From Chryseobacterium sp. YIM B08800 (lineage in GTDB: Bacteria; Bacteroidota; Bacteroidia; Flavobacteriales; Weeksellaceae): 52,016 nt of DNA. This document shows, piece after piece, positions 43,246 through 51,990 of the stretch. The translations under genes were made by a program, and so were the position numbers. The notes under the pieces are model-generated. The model had not been told where the DNA came from. It saw only the letters and a list, made by a program, of their open reading frames with translations, and did no database searches. Position 1 is the stretch's first letter. Each line of letters starts with the position of its first letter. The stretch covers positions 1-52,016 of the forward strand of contig NZ_JAPDKN010000048.1 in assembly GCF_026163565.1 (NCBI RefSeq), in the 5' to 3' direction.

Positions 43246-44490
43246 ATGGACAAAGAAATTGTTGATGTTTTAGTAATTGGAGCCGGACCTTCTGGATGCG
43301 TATCTTCTGCTTATTTAAAGAAGAATAACATCAATGTGAAAGTGGTTGAAAAAACAAAATTCCCAAGACTTGTTGTTGGTGAAAGCCTTATTCCCAGAGT
43401 GATGGACCATTTTGATGAAGCCGGATTGTTTCCTGCGTTAGATAAAATGGGCTTTGAAAAAAAATTGGGAGCTCGTTTTATGCGAGGAAATGAGGTTTGT
43501 ATTTTTGATTTTAGCAACAAATTCGGGGAAGGATGGGATTGGACGTGGCAAGTTCCAAGAGCTGATTTCGACAACACTTTAGCCCAAGAAGTCATCAACA
43601 AAGGTATTGACCTTGAATTTGAAACAGAAGTTATCGGAATTGAATTTAACGGAACAGATTCTATCACAACCGTTAAAACTAAAGACGGAAAAACCAAAGA
43701 AATCCATGCAAAATTCGTAATTGATTCCAGCGGTTATGGAAGAGTTTTACCAAGACTTTTAGATTTAGAAAAACCTTCAAAATTATCTCCACACTCTGCA
43801 ATTTTTGCTCATGTAGATGATATCAACAGAGAAGAAGGCGTAGAAGGAACTTTGATTTCTTTTGACATTATAGAAACTGAAGTCTGGCTTTGGGTAATCC
43901 CTTTTTCGAATGGAAATACAAGCATAGGAATTGTTGGTCCGACTGATTATATTGAAAAATTATCTGAAAATGGAGACCCTACGGAAGCTCTGAGAAAAGC
44001 AATTTCACTTTCGGATTATTATGTAAAACGTTTTGGTGATGTAGATTTTCTTTTTGAACCAAGACACTTGAAAGATTATTCTTGCTCTGTAAAAAGCTTA
44101 TTCGGAGACGGATTTGCTTTAACAGGAAATGCTTCTGAATTTCTTGACCCTGTATTTTCTTCAGGAATGGCGTTTGCAACCGAAGGCGGAATGACAGCCG
44201 CAAAACTGGCAATAAGACAATTGAACGGCGAAACAGTAGATTGGCAAAAAGAATTTGCAGATTACATTTTATACGGCGTTGATGTTTTTACAACGTATGT
44301 AAAAGAATGGTACACCGGAAATCTTCAGGAATTATTTTTCTACCAACCTGAAAATCCTGATGTTAAAAGAAAAATTTGCGCCGTTTTAGCAGGTTATGTT
44401 TGGGACAAAAAAAATACGTTTGTGAGAATACATGATACTGCAATTGTGAATCTTGCAAATTTCATTAAAGCAGAAAAGCAACAAGCATAA
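43246..44490 (+). CDS. Flavin-dependent halogenase/hydroxylase-like enzyme
   Basis: 414 aa FAD-dependent monooxygenase fold. FAD loop VIGAGPSGCVSS (GxGxxG, 11-18). Halogenase marks: WLWVIP at 214-219 (WxWxIP), FLDPVFSSG at 299-307 (FxxPxxSxG), and KLG with Lys73 at the position of the catalytic Lys in tryptophan halogenases (PrnA Lys79). These together fit chlorination of an aryl ring; chlorinated flexirubins are known. Enzymes of this type can also be monooxygenases or geranylgeranyl-reductase relatives, so activity is not settled. It is divergent from the ammonia-lyase and convergent with the next gene. Confidence 0.78.
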   Translation: MDKEIVDVLVIGAGPSGCVSSAYLKKNNINVKVVEKTKFPRLVVGESLIPRVMDHFDEAGLFPALDKMGFEKKLGARFMRGNEVCIFDFSNKFGEGWDWTWQVPRADFDNTLAQEVINKGIDLEFETEVIGIEFNGTDSITTVKTKDGKTKEIHAKFVIDSSGYGRVLPRLLDLEKPSKLSPHSAIFAHVDDINREEGVEGTLISFDIIETEVWLWVIPFSNGNTSIGIVGPTDYIEKLSENGDPTEALRKAISLSDYYVKRFGDVDFLFEPRHLKDYSCSVKSLFGDGFALTGNASEFLDPVFSSGMAFATEGGMTAAKLAIRQLNGETVDWQKEFADYILYGVDVFTTYVKEWYTGNLQELFFYQPENPDVKRKICAVLAGYVWDKKNTFVRIHDTAIVNLANFIKAEKQQA

Positions 44491-44496
44491 AAAAAG

Positions 44497-44524
44497 CGGA
44501 CTGAAAATTTTCAGTCCGTTTTTG
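44497..44524. terminator. Bidirectional Rho-independent terminator
   Basis: CGGACTGA (44497-44504), loop AAATTT, TCAGTCCG (44511-44518), flanked by AAAAA before and TTTTTG after, so it can stop both the halogenase-like gene and the convergent 202-aa gene. Confidence 0.88.
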
Positions 44525-44526
44525 TT

Positions 44527-45135
44527 TTATTTTAAAGCAGTTTTAATATCTTTTCCTAATTTTTTTCCTAAAATTTCGTAGACAGCTGCAATTCTTCCGT
44601 ATTCCCAAGAAAAATCTTTATTCATCTGTCTTCCCAAAATTTTATTTGCTTTTAATTTCATAACAACATTTGAAGGATTATCTGTTTCTACAAAAGTTAG
44701 ATCGGCATCAAGTTTTCCTTCCTGAGAACCAATCATTCCGCCATACCAACCTGCATAAACCCATTTTGCATCAATGATTAGAGTATATTTTGCTTTAACA
44801 TCATTTCTGAAAAAAAGTTTTTTAGATCTATTATTAGCCCCTTTAAAGAAGTATTCCTGAAATTCTGTAGATTTAAATCTTTCCCATTGATATATCCAGT
44901 TTTCCCAAACCTTTTCATTCTTTTTAGCAGTGATATCTGCTTTTCTGTTTTCAATATACTGTTCTTCAGTAAAATTTTTCTCTTGGTAAACAGCATTATC
45001 AAATTTCAATTGAACATTTACCTCAGTCTGATCTTTAAGAAAATCAAAATTTCCTGAAATAACATCTATTTTGTTTTGGGCAAAAACTGTTGTTGCAACT
45101 ACCATTAATAAAAGCAAAAATATTTTTTTCATCAT
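44527..45135 (-). CDS. Secreted hypothetical protein
   Basis: 202 aa with signal peptide (MMKKIFLLLLMVVATTVFAQ). Mature region is charged with KVWENWIYQWERFKS and KWVYAGWYGGMIGSQEG motifs, repeated aromatic-glycine segments, no catalytic residues that I recognise. It lies 93 bases after the ligase stop on the same strand and converges on the halogenase-like gene. The first of two consecutive ATG codons (45135 or 45132) is equally possible. Confidence 0.65.
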   Translation of the reverse strand: MMKKIFLLLLMVVATTVFAQNKIDVISGNFDFLKDQTEVNVQLKFDNAVYQEKNFTEEQYIENRKADITAKKNEKVWENWIYQWERFKSTEFQEYFFKGANNRSKKLFFRNDVKAKYTLIIDAKWVYAGWYGGMIGSQEGKLDADLTFVETDNPSNVVMKLKANKILGRQMNKDFSWEYGRIAAVYEILGKKLGKDIKTALK

Positions 45136-45228
45136 TAAGAATATTTATAAGTTTACAAATATAATACTTCTGAAAACATTATCATTAACTTAATAATATT
45201 TCCAACTTATTTGAATAAAACTTAAAAT

Positions 45229-46521
45229 TTATCTTAAATCAATAAATGTAATTGGCTTTCTGCTGTTTGGGTTGAAAACGGTTTTAGATAAAACATCAAA
45301 ATCTACCATTTCAATTTTCGGGCTGACTCTTAATTTTGCACGGAAATGATCTCTAACTTCTCCTTCAAAACTTTCCTCTTCTCTTTCTGTACTTAGCTTA
45401 ATGATAATTTCATCTAAACCAATTTCATTGGATTGAATAACGATTTGATAGCATAAAATTCCTTCGAAATCATTCAGAATATCATTCATTGCAGGCGGAT
45501 ACAAAGTTGTTCCTTTATATTTGATCATTTGCTGTTTTCTTCCGACAACTGGCCCTAATCTCAGTGTATTTCTACCACATTTACATGGTTCATAATGAGC
45601 TCTAACTAAATCTCCCGTTTTAAATCTCAACAAAGGAAGTGCTTCAACACCTAATGTTGTAATGGTCAATTCTCCGCTTTCACCATCTTTTACTGGATTT
45701 CCTTCATTATCAAGAATTTCGGTAATAATTAATTCCGGATGTTGATGCCCTCCAACTTGATGTTCACATTCGGTAAACGCAGTGCTCATTTCAGTGGAAG
45801 CATAAGTGGAATACAATTGAATATTCCATTTCTCCTTAATCTTTTGCGAAAGAATATTATCTGTGAAATCCTGATTTTTGATGCTTTCACCAATGCAAAC
45901 CGCACCAAAAACGCTGGAATTTTTATAATCAATTCCGTGTTTTTCGGCATAATCAATCATTTTCAACAGAAATGACGGAACAGTTATCAAATATTTTGGT
46001 TTGTATCTAAAAATAGAATCCCATTGAAGTTCGGGAATTCCAGGCCCCATTCTCACAACACTGGCGCTCATTTTTCTCAATCCTAAAAAATAAGCCAAAC
46101 CAGCCATGAATCTTTTATCAATTGTCGTAATCATTTGTACAACATCACCTTTTTGGATTCCTGCGCAAGCGAAAGAAATTGCTTCATTGTAAGCTAATCT
46201 TTCAAGATCTTGATCAGATAAACCAAAAGTTACAGGATCCCCTAAAGTTCCGGAAGTCGTGCTATAATCAACAATTTGATTCTGTGGAATACAGAAAAAA
46301 TCATCATTATTTTGCTGAATATCGTTCTTAGAAGTTGTTGGAATTTTCTGCAAATCTTCCAAGGTTTGAATATCAGAAATTTGAATATTGTTTTCCTTAA
46401 ATAATTTCTGGTAAAAAGGCGAATTGGCTTCAAGATATTGTAAAAGCCTCTGAAGTTTTTCTTCCTGAAATATTTTTATATCCTGAATGTCTGCTTTTTC
46501 GATAGATGGGAAAAGTTCCAA
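45229..46521 (-). CDS. Adenylate-forming aryl acid ligase (phenylacetate-CoA ligase type)
   Basis: 430 aa ANL-superfamily enzyme. Nucleotide loop YSTTSGTLGDPVTFG (87-101), YSTYASTEMSTAF, RFKTGDLVRAHYEPCKCGRN and GRKQQMIKYKGTTLYPP. Its length and PCKCG segment fit the PaaK-type branch. In flexirubin and aryl polyene loci (ApeH) it activates the aryl-acrylate from the ammonia-lyase and loads an ACP or CoA. The only plausible start is TTG (46521); the next in-frame ATG is far into the fold, and the -7 box at 46541 fits a short leader. Confidence 0.86.
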   Translation of the reverse strand: MELFPSIEKADIQDIKIFQEEKLQRLLQYLEANSPFYQKLFKENNIQISDIQTLEDLQKIPTTSKNDIQQNNDDFFCIPQNQIVDYSTTSGTLGDPVTFGLSDQDLERLAYNEAISFACAGIQKGDVVQMITTIDKRFMAGLAYFLGLRKMSASVVRMGPGIPELQWDSIFRYKPKYLITVPSFLLKMIDYAEKHGIDYKNSSVFGAVCIGESIKNQDFTDNILSQKIKEKWNIQLYSTYASTEMSTAFTECEHQVGGHQHPELIITEILDNEGNPVKDGESGELTITTLGVEALPLLRFKTGDLVRAHYEPCKCGRNTLRLGPVVGRKQQMIKYKGTTLYPPAMNDILNDFEGILCYQIVIQSNEIGLDEIIIKLSTEREEESFEGEVRDHFRAKLRVSPKIEMVDFDVLSKTVFNPNSRKPITFIDLR

Positions 46522-46540
46522 TAGTTTAAAATTTAGAAGA

Positions 46541-46548
46541 CAAATTTA
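46541..46548 (-). promoter_or_regulatory. Candidate -7 element of the aryl ligase gene
   Basis: CAAATTTA on the plus strand reads TAAATTTG on the minus strand. Transcription would start near 46535, about 14 bases before the TTG start codon. No good -33 box. Confidence 0.45.
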
Positions 46549-46892
46549 ATTAAAATGAAAAGATTAAAGGATTTAACAATTAAAAATCTGTGGGTTTTAT
46601 ATCTCCTGCTGATTACACAGATTTTCACAGATGATTGTGTTGAAAATTAAATTAAAATCTTTAAAATCTGCGAGAGAAAAATAAGTTTTGGTTAAAGCCG
46701 ATTTCGTCCATCAAATTTGAAAGCGGACTAAAGCCTACTCTATTAATAAAAGCTACACCTATTAAATTTCACAAATTTTAAAAATTCACATTTCATCATT
46801 GAGAATCACAATTTAAAACACTCTTAATTTCTTCCAACTTTTCAATAGATGGAATCAAAATAAAACATATATTATAAACCGACAAAAATCAC

Positions 46893-46900
46893 TAAATTTG
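46893..46900 (+). promoter_or_regulatory. Candidate -7 element of ileS
   Basis: TAAATTTG, 35 bases before the ATG of ileS. The -33 position lacks a TTTG. Confidence 0.5.
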
Positions 46901-46935
46901 CCAACTTGATTAATCAACGAAATTGAGAAATTACA

Positions 46936-49900
46936 ATGAGCCAATTTAAAGAATATAAAAACCTCAACCTTATAGATGTAGCCGAGAATGTTTCGGAATT
47001 CTGGAAAGCAAACGACACTTTTGCAAAAAGTGTGGAAACACGTCAGGGAAATCCTGAGTTTGTGTTTTACGAAGGTCCGCCTTCAGCCAACGGAATGCCC
47101 GGAATTCACCACGTTATGGCCAGAGCGTTGAAAGATATTTTCTGTCGTTACCAGACGCAGAACGGGAAACAGGTTTTCCGTAAAGCGGGTTGGGATACGC
47201 ACGGACTTCCCGTAGAACTTGGAGTTGAAAAAGAACTCGGAATCACTAAAGAAGATATTGGCAAAAAAATTTCGATTGAAGATTACAACAAAGCTTGTCG
47301 TGAAGCGGTAATGCGTTATACTGATGTTTGGAATCACCTTACCGAAAAAATTGGATATTGGGTAGATCTTGAAGATCCATACATCACGTACAAATCTAAG
47401 TATATGGAGACGGTTTGGTGGCTGCTTAAACAATTGTATGACAAAAGCTTGTTGTATAAAGGTTACACGATTCAGCCTTATTCTCCGAAAGCAGGAACCG
47501 GACTTTCGTCTCACGAATTGAATCAGCCGGGAACTTACCGTGATGTTACCGACACAACAATTGTTGCTCAGTTTAAAGTTAAAAAAGATTCTTCAGAATT
47601 ATTCAACGATGTTGATGGAGATATAAACGTTTTAGCTTGGACGACAACTCCTTGGACCTTGCCTTCAAACACGGCTTTGGCGGTAGGAAGAGATATTGAA
47701 TATGTTGTCGTAAAAACTTTCAACCAATATACTTTTGAGCCTGTAACAGTTGTTTTGGCAAGAGTTTTATTGGAGAAGAATTTCGGTAAAAAATTCGTGG
47801 AAGGAACTGATGAAGATTTGGTAAACTACAGTTCAGACAGCAAAACAATTCCCTATAAAGTTTTAAAAGAATTTACGGGCGAACAACTTGCAGGAACTCA
47901 ATATGAGCAATTAATTCCTTGGTTTACGCCGAATGAAACTCCTGAAAAAGCCTTCAGAGTAATTATCGGAGATTTTGTAACCACAGAAGACGGTACAGGT
48001 ATCGTGCACATCGCTCCTACTTTTGGTGCAGATGATGCGAGAGTTGCGAAAGACGCAGGAATTCCGCCGATGTTGGTGAATGACGAAAATGACAATTTGG
48101 TTCCGTTGGTTGACTTACAAGGTAAATTCATCAAAGGAAACAATGTTCCGGAAACTTTCTCAGGAAAATATATTAAAAACGAATATTATGATGAAGGAAC
48201 TGCACCTGAAAAATCTTGGGATGTAGAATTGGCGATTTTGTTGAAAACAGAAAACAAAGCCTTCAAAGTAGAAAAATATGTTCACAGCTACCCTCATTGT
48301 TGGAGAACCGATAAACCTGTTTTATATTACCCTTTGGATTCTTGGTTTGTAAAAATGACGGCTGTAAAAAAACGTTTGGTAGAATTAAACGAAACCATCA
48401 ACTGGAAGCCAAAAGCTACCGGAGAAGGTCGTTTTGCCAACTGGTTGGAAAATGTAAACGACTGGAATCTTTCCCGCTCAAGATATTGGGGAATCCCATT
48501 ACCGATCTGGAGAACTGAAGATTTAAAAGAAGAAAAAATCATCGGTTCGGTTGAAGAATTATACAACGAAATCGAAAAGTCTATTTCAGTAGGATTGATG
48601 ACTGAAAACCCTTTCAAAGGTTTTGAAATCGGAAATATGTCTGAAGAAAACTATGATTTGATCGACTTGCACAAAAACATTGTTGATAAAGTGATCTTGG
48701 TTTCAGATTCAGGAAAAGCAATGAACCGTGAAAGCGACCTTATCGACGTTTGGTTCGATTCAGGTTCTATGCCTTATGCACAGTTGCATTATCCTTTCGA
48801 AAACAAAGAATTAATTGATAACAATAAAGCTTTCCCGGCAGATTTCATCGCAGAAGGTGTTGACCAGACTCGTGGATGGTTTTACACTCTTCACGCTATC
48901 GGAACAGCGGTTTTTGATTCGGTTGCTTATAAAAATGTAATGAGCAACGGACTTGTTTTGGATAAAAACGGTCAGAAAATGTCAAAACGTTTAGGAAATG
49001 CAGTTGATCCGTTTGAAACTCTTTCAGTTTACGGACCAGATGCAACGCGTTGGTATATGATTTCAAATGCAAACCCTTGGGAAAACCTGAAATTTGACAT
49101 CGAAGGAATTGATGAAGTAAGAAGAAAATTCTTCGGAACGCTTTACAACACTTATTCATTCTTTGCATTGTATGCAAATGTTGACGGATTCAATTATTCT
49201 GAAAAAGAAGTTGAGAACAGACCAGAAATCGACCGTTGGATTTTATCTGAATTAAATCTTTTAATTAAGGAAGTAAAAGCATTTTACGAAGATTACGAGC
49301 CAACAAGAGTTGCAAGAGCGATCAGTAATTTTGTAAATGACAATTTGAGTAACTGGTACGTAAGATTGTGCAGAAGACGTTTTTGGAAAGGAGATTATTC
49401 TGATGACAAAATTTCTGCTTATCAAACTTTATATACTTGTCTTGAAACTGTTGCCAAATTATCTGCGCCGATTGCTCCGTTCTTTATGGATCAGTTGTAT
49501 CAGGATTTAAACAAAGTAACAGGAAAAGACAGCGCAGAATCTGTGCATTTAACGAACTTCCCGGTTGCGGATGAAAGTTTAATCGATCAGGATTTGGTGG
49601 AGAAAACACATTTAGCACAAAACATTACAAGTATGGTTTTCTCATTGAGAAAAAAGGAAAATGTAAAAGTGCGTCAACCGTTACAAAAAGTTTTAATTCC
49701 TGTGTTGGATAAGAAAACTGAAGAGCAGATTTTAGCGGTTGCAGAATTAATAAAACAAGAAGTTAACGTTAAAGAATTGCAATTAATTAATGCGGAAGAA
49801 GCATCTCATTTAATCGTAAAACAAATTAAGCCCAACTTCAAAACTTTAGGTTCAAGACTTGGAAAAGACATGAAAGTGGTTGGTAACGAAATCAATAATC

Positions 49901-50325
49901 TTTCTGCCGAACAAATCTCATCTTTAGAAAAAGAAGGAAGCATCGAAATTCAAGGATATGAAATTACATTAAATGATGTAGAAATTTCAACAAAAGATAT
50001 TCCTGGATGGACGGTAACTTCAGACGGAAAAACAACTGTGGCACTAGATTTGAAGATGACTGATGAATTGAAATCTGAAGGTATCGCAAGAGAGTTTATC
50101 AACAGGATCCAAAATCTTAGAAAAGAGAAAGATTTTGAATTAACAGACAAAATAAGCATCGTTTTGGAAGAAAACACTCCGTTTTTGGAGCAGATCAAAC
50201 AAAATGAAGAATATATTTCATCTGAGGTCTTGTCAAATAAAATAGAAATTGTATCTTCACTTTCAAATTTTAACGAAATTGACATCGATGAGATTAAATT
50301 TAAAGTGAATGTTGAAAAAAATTAA
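46936..50325 (+). CDS. ileS: Isoleucyl-tRNA synthetase
   Basis: 1129 aa class I aminoacyl-tRNA synthetase that charges tRNA-Ile in the cytosol. HIGH-type box GIHH at 56-59 (PSANGMPGIHHV), editing domain with TTTPWTLPSNTALAVG, KMSKR at 681-685 (GQKMSKRLGNAVDPFE), and anticodon-binding region WILSELNLLIKEV onward. Length is that of the long, archaeal/eukaryal-like IleRS branch found in many Bacteroidota. A single-copy housekeeping gene; its own promoter candidate is at 46893. Confidence 0.97.
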   Translation: MSQFKEYKNLNLIDVAENVSEFWKANDTFAKSVETRQGNPEFVFYEGPPSANGMPGIHHVMARALKDIFCRYQTQNGKQVFRKAGWDTHGLPVELGVEKELGITKEDIGKKISIEDYNKACREAVMRYTDVWNHLTEKIGYWVDLEDPYITYKSKYMETVWWLLKQLYDKSLLYKGYTIQPYSPKAGTGLSSHELNQPGTYRDVTDTTIVAQFKVKKDSSELFNDVDGDINVLAWTTTPWTLPSNTALAVGRDIEYVVVKTFNQYTFEPVTVVLARVLLEKNFGKKFVEGTDEDLVNYSSDSKTIPYKVLKEFTGEQLAGTQYEQLIPWFTPNETPEKAFRVIIGDFVTTEDGTGIVHIAPTFGADDARVAKDAGIPPMLVNDENDNLVPLVDLQGKFIKGNNVPETFSGKYIKNEYYDEGTAPEKSWDVELAILLKTENKAFKVEKYVHSYPHCWRTDKPVLYYPLDSWFVKMTAVKKRLVELNETINWKPKATGEGRFANWLENVNDWNLSRSRYWGIPLPIWRTEDLKEEKIIGSVEELYNEIEKSISVGLMTENPFKGFEIGNMSEENYDLIDLHKNIVDKVILVSDSGKAMNRESDLIDVWFDSGSMPYAQLHYPFENKELIDNNKAFPADFIAEGVDQTRGWFYTLHAIGTAVFDSVAYKNVMSNGLVLDKNGQKMSKRLGNAVDPFETLSVYGPDATRWYMISNANPWENLKFDIEGIDEVRRKFFGTLYNTYSFFALYANVDGFNYSEKEVENRPEIDRWILSELNLLIKEVKAFYEDYEPTRVARAISNFVNDNLSNWYVRLCRRRFWKGDYSDDKISAYQTLYTCLETVAKLSAPIAPFFMDQLYQDLNKVTGKDSAESVHLTNFPVADESLIDQDLVEKTHLAQNITSMVFSLRKKENVKVRQPLQKVLIPVLDKKTEEQILAVAELIKQEVNVKELQLINAEEASHLIVKQIKPNFKTLGSRLGKDMKVVGNEINNLSAEQISSLEKEGSIEIQGYEITLNDVEISTKDIPGWTVTSDGKTTVALDLKMTDELKSEGIAREFINRIQNLRKEKDFELTDKISIVLEENTPFLEQIKQNEEYISSEVLSNKIEIVSSLSNFNEIDIDEIKFKVNVEKN

Positions 50326-50384
50326 TATTTAACTATTGTTTTTTCAATTTCCAAATCATAAATTTATTAAAAAAGAAAAAGACA

Positions 50385-50765
50385 ATGCAAGACGAAAGAG
50401 TAAGATACAACGACGCTGATTTACAAGAGTTTAAAAAGATAATTAAAGAAAAGATTGAGAAAGCAGAGAAAGATTTGCAACTAATCAGAGAAAGCTTTAT
50501 CAACGATCAAAATAACGGAACCGACGATACATCGCCTACTTTCAAAGCTTTTGAAGAAGGTGCAGAAACGCTAAGTAAAGAGCAAAACTCTATTTTGGCA
50601 GGAAGACAGGAAAAGTTTGTAAGAGATCTTAAAAATGCTTTAATAAGAATAGAAAACAAAACGTACGGTGTTTGCAGAGTAACCGGAAAATTGATTCCGA
50701 AGGAAAGACTTTTGGCAGTTCCACACGCTACTTTGAGCATCGAAGCTAAAAACATGCAGAGATAA
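50385..50765 (+). CDS. TraR/DksA-family protein with degenerate zinc finger
   Basis: 126 aa. An N-terminal coiled coil (about 12-90, FKKIIKEKIEKAEKDLQ to VRDLKNALIRIENKTY) is followed by GVCRVTGKLIPKERLLAVPHATLSIEAK, the TraR/DksA finger region, but only one cysteine (Cys97) remains of the usual four. DksA-like proteins act on RNA polymerase through its secondary channel with ppGpp. The acidic residues at the coiled-coil tip (GTDDTSPTF) would be the active tip. Loss of Cys is also seen in other Bacteroidota, so it is probably a stable variant. Confidence 0.85.
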   Translation: MQDERVRYNDADLQEFKKIIKEKIEKAEKDLQLIRESFINDQNNGTDDTSPTFKAFEEGAETLSKEQNSILAGRQEKFVRDLKNALIRIENKTYGVCRVTGKLIPKERLLAVPHATLSIEAKNMQR

Positions 50766-50794
50766 TTATTTTTATCTTATTTTTGTAAATAATT

Positions 50795-50838
50795 AATTAG
50801 GTTTATAATTTGTTTTACGACATTTTATAAACCTAATT
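50795..50838. repeat. Perfect 14-bp inverted repeat between dksA-like and the 81-aa gene
   Basis: AATTAGGTTTATAA (50795-50808) and TTATAAACCTAATT (50825-50838), loop of 16. No T-run follows, and it ends 12 bases before an ATG, so it may be an operator or an attenuator-like hairpin. Confidence 0.65.
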
Positions 50839-50850
50839 TGTAATATATCT

Positions 50851-51096
50851 ATGAGTGAGTTTTTGATTTTAGGAATTATCCTCATTGCCGTTTTATGGTT
50901 TTTTAATAAAGATCGAATCAAAAACAGATTCTATCCGGATAAGCCTAAAAATCTGACAATCGATCAGCAATTCAACTCAGACAAGAGAGAAAGAGAAAAA
51001 GAAATCGACAGACTTCTCAGTAAAATGGGTAAAAACGGCATCAACGATCTGTCTGCAAAAGACAGAAAAAGACTCGACGAACTTTCTAAACATTAA
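50851..51096 (+). CDS. Small membrane-anchored protein with DUF6576-like C terminus
   Basis: 81 aa. One N-terminal helix (about 3-18), then a charged part ending EIDRLLSKMGKNGINDLSAKDRKRLDELSKH, which resembles the C-terminal DUF6576 tail found on Bacteroidota rhomboid-type proteins. Function unknown; position before lspA suggests an envelope role. Confidence 0.65.
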   Translation: MSEFLILGIILIAVLWFFNKDRIKNRFYPDKPKNLTIDQQFNSDKREREKEIDRLLSKMGKNGINDLSAKDRKRLDELSKH

Positions 51097-51136
51097 GTCT
51101 TTGATAGTTCTAAGACTGACAAAAAAATAATTTAAA

Positions 51137-51331
51137 ATGGAAGCATTAATTGTACACCCAAAAAACCAAATGGAGCTGAATGCACTGAAAGGTGTAATGA
51201 AGGAAATGGGAATTCGATATGAAAAATTTCATACAAGAGGCGCTAAAACTCAAAAATTTGAGCCTAAAGCTCCTGTAAAAAAAGATAAACCTGTAAGAAA
51301 TTTTAAAGACAATCCAAAGAAAGACAAGTAA
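51137..51331 (+). CDS. DUF2683-family small protein
   Basis: 64 aa, basic. ALIVHPKNQMELNALKGVMKEMGIRYEKF is the DUF2683 pattern, followed by a Lys-rich tail. Its stop overlaps the lspA start by one base (TAATG), so it is coupled to lspA. DUF2683 members often resemble antitoxin N termini, but no toxin is adjacent. Confidence 0.7.
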   Translation: MEALIVHPKNQMELNALKGVMKEMGIRYEKFHTRGAKTQKFEPKAPVKKDKPVRNFKDNPKKDK

Positions 51332-51969
51332 TGAAGAAAATAGCATTAATCACTTTTCTTATTTTATTAATAGATCAGGCTTCAAAAATTTATATCAAAA
51401 CAAATTTTAATCTGAATGACAGCATTCCTGTTTTTCCGGGTTTTAAACTGACATTTGTAGAAAATCCGGGCATGGCTTATGGTTTTCATTTTGGAGGAAT
51501 GCTTGGTAAATATTTTTTAGTGATTGTTCGTATTTTTCTGATTGGCGGAATGATCTACCTTTTCAATAAATGGCTTAAAAGAGGCGAATCTAATTATCTG
51601 ATTATCCCAATGTCGATTATTTTTGCCGGAGCTATCGGAAATCTTATCGACGGAATGTTCTACGGTTTAATTTTCGACAGCGGAATGGTTTACGATGAAA
51701 ACGTAAATCAATGGATTGGCTATGGCGGAGTTTCCAAAATAGTTCCTTTCGGAGAAGGATATTCTACTTTTATGAAAGGCTGCGTTGTCGATATGCTGCA
51801 TTTCCCTTTGGTTGATTGGTACGTTCCTGAAAGTTGGCCGTTAATCGGCGGAAAACATCTTGAATTTTTTAAATATATCTTTAACGTTGCCGATTCTGCA
51901 ATCACTATCGGAGCTGCATTACTTTTAATTTTCAGAAAAAAAGCTTTTCCAAACGGACTTGAGTTCTAA
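51331..51969 (+). CDS. lspA: Lipoprotein signal peptidase (signal peptidase II)
   Basis: 212 aa inner-membrane aspartyl peptidase that cuts prolipoproteins before the lipidated Cys. Four helices; conserved FVENPGMAYGFHF, AIGNLIDGMFYG, catalytic Asp154 in CVVDMLHFP and catalytic Asp188 in FNVADSAITIG. Longer than the E. coli protein because of a loop of about 35 residues before Asp154, as is common in Bacteroidota. Its client lipoproteins in this window include those at 28630, 33397 and 34728. The gene starts at the ATG overlapping the DUF2683 stop. Confidence 0.96.
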   Translation: MKKIALITFLILLIDQASKIYIKTNFNLNDSIPVFPGFKLTFVENPGMAYGFHFGGMLGKYFLVIVRIFLIGGMIYLFNKWLKRGESNYLIIPMSIIFAGAIGNLIDGMFYGLIFDSGMVYDENVNQWIGYGGVSKIVPFGEGYSTFMKGCVVDMLHFPLVDWYVPESWPLIGGKHLEFFKYIFNVADSAITIGAALLLIFRKKAFPNGLEF

Positions 51970-51976
51970 AATATTT

Positions 51977-51990
51977 AGAGCCTGTTTAAA
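51977..51990. repeat. 14-bp motif, reverse complement of 29-42
   Basis: AGAGCCTGTTTAAA, the exact reverse complement of the motif at 29-42, 8 bases after the lspA stop. Confidence 0.5.

Larger units (their letters stand above)
46522..46935. other. 414-base gap without a gene
   Basis: Divergent spacer between the aryl ligase and ileS. It holds a 10-bp inverted repeat (AAAATCTGTG at 46583-46592 and CACAGATTTT at 46616-46625) in a GATTACACAGATTTTCACAG-type tract that looks like a dispersed repeat, then a stretch around 46690-46740 with no open frame that I can tie to a gene. The -7 elements of both flanking genes are at its ends. Confidence 0.6.

Noticed and set aside
43979..44212. Minus-strand gene opposite the halogenase-like CDS
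   Set aside because: It is a low-complexity shadow of the plus-strand codons with no family resemblance; the same holds for the other opposite-strand frames inside long genes.
51137..51331. Second toxin-antitoxin module (DUF2683 as antitoxin)
   Set aside because: No toxin gene adjoins it; its neighbour is lspA.
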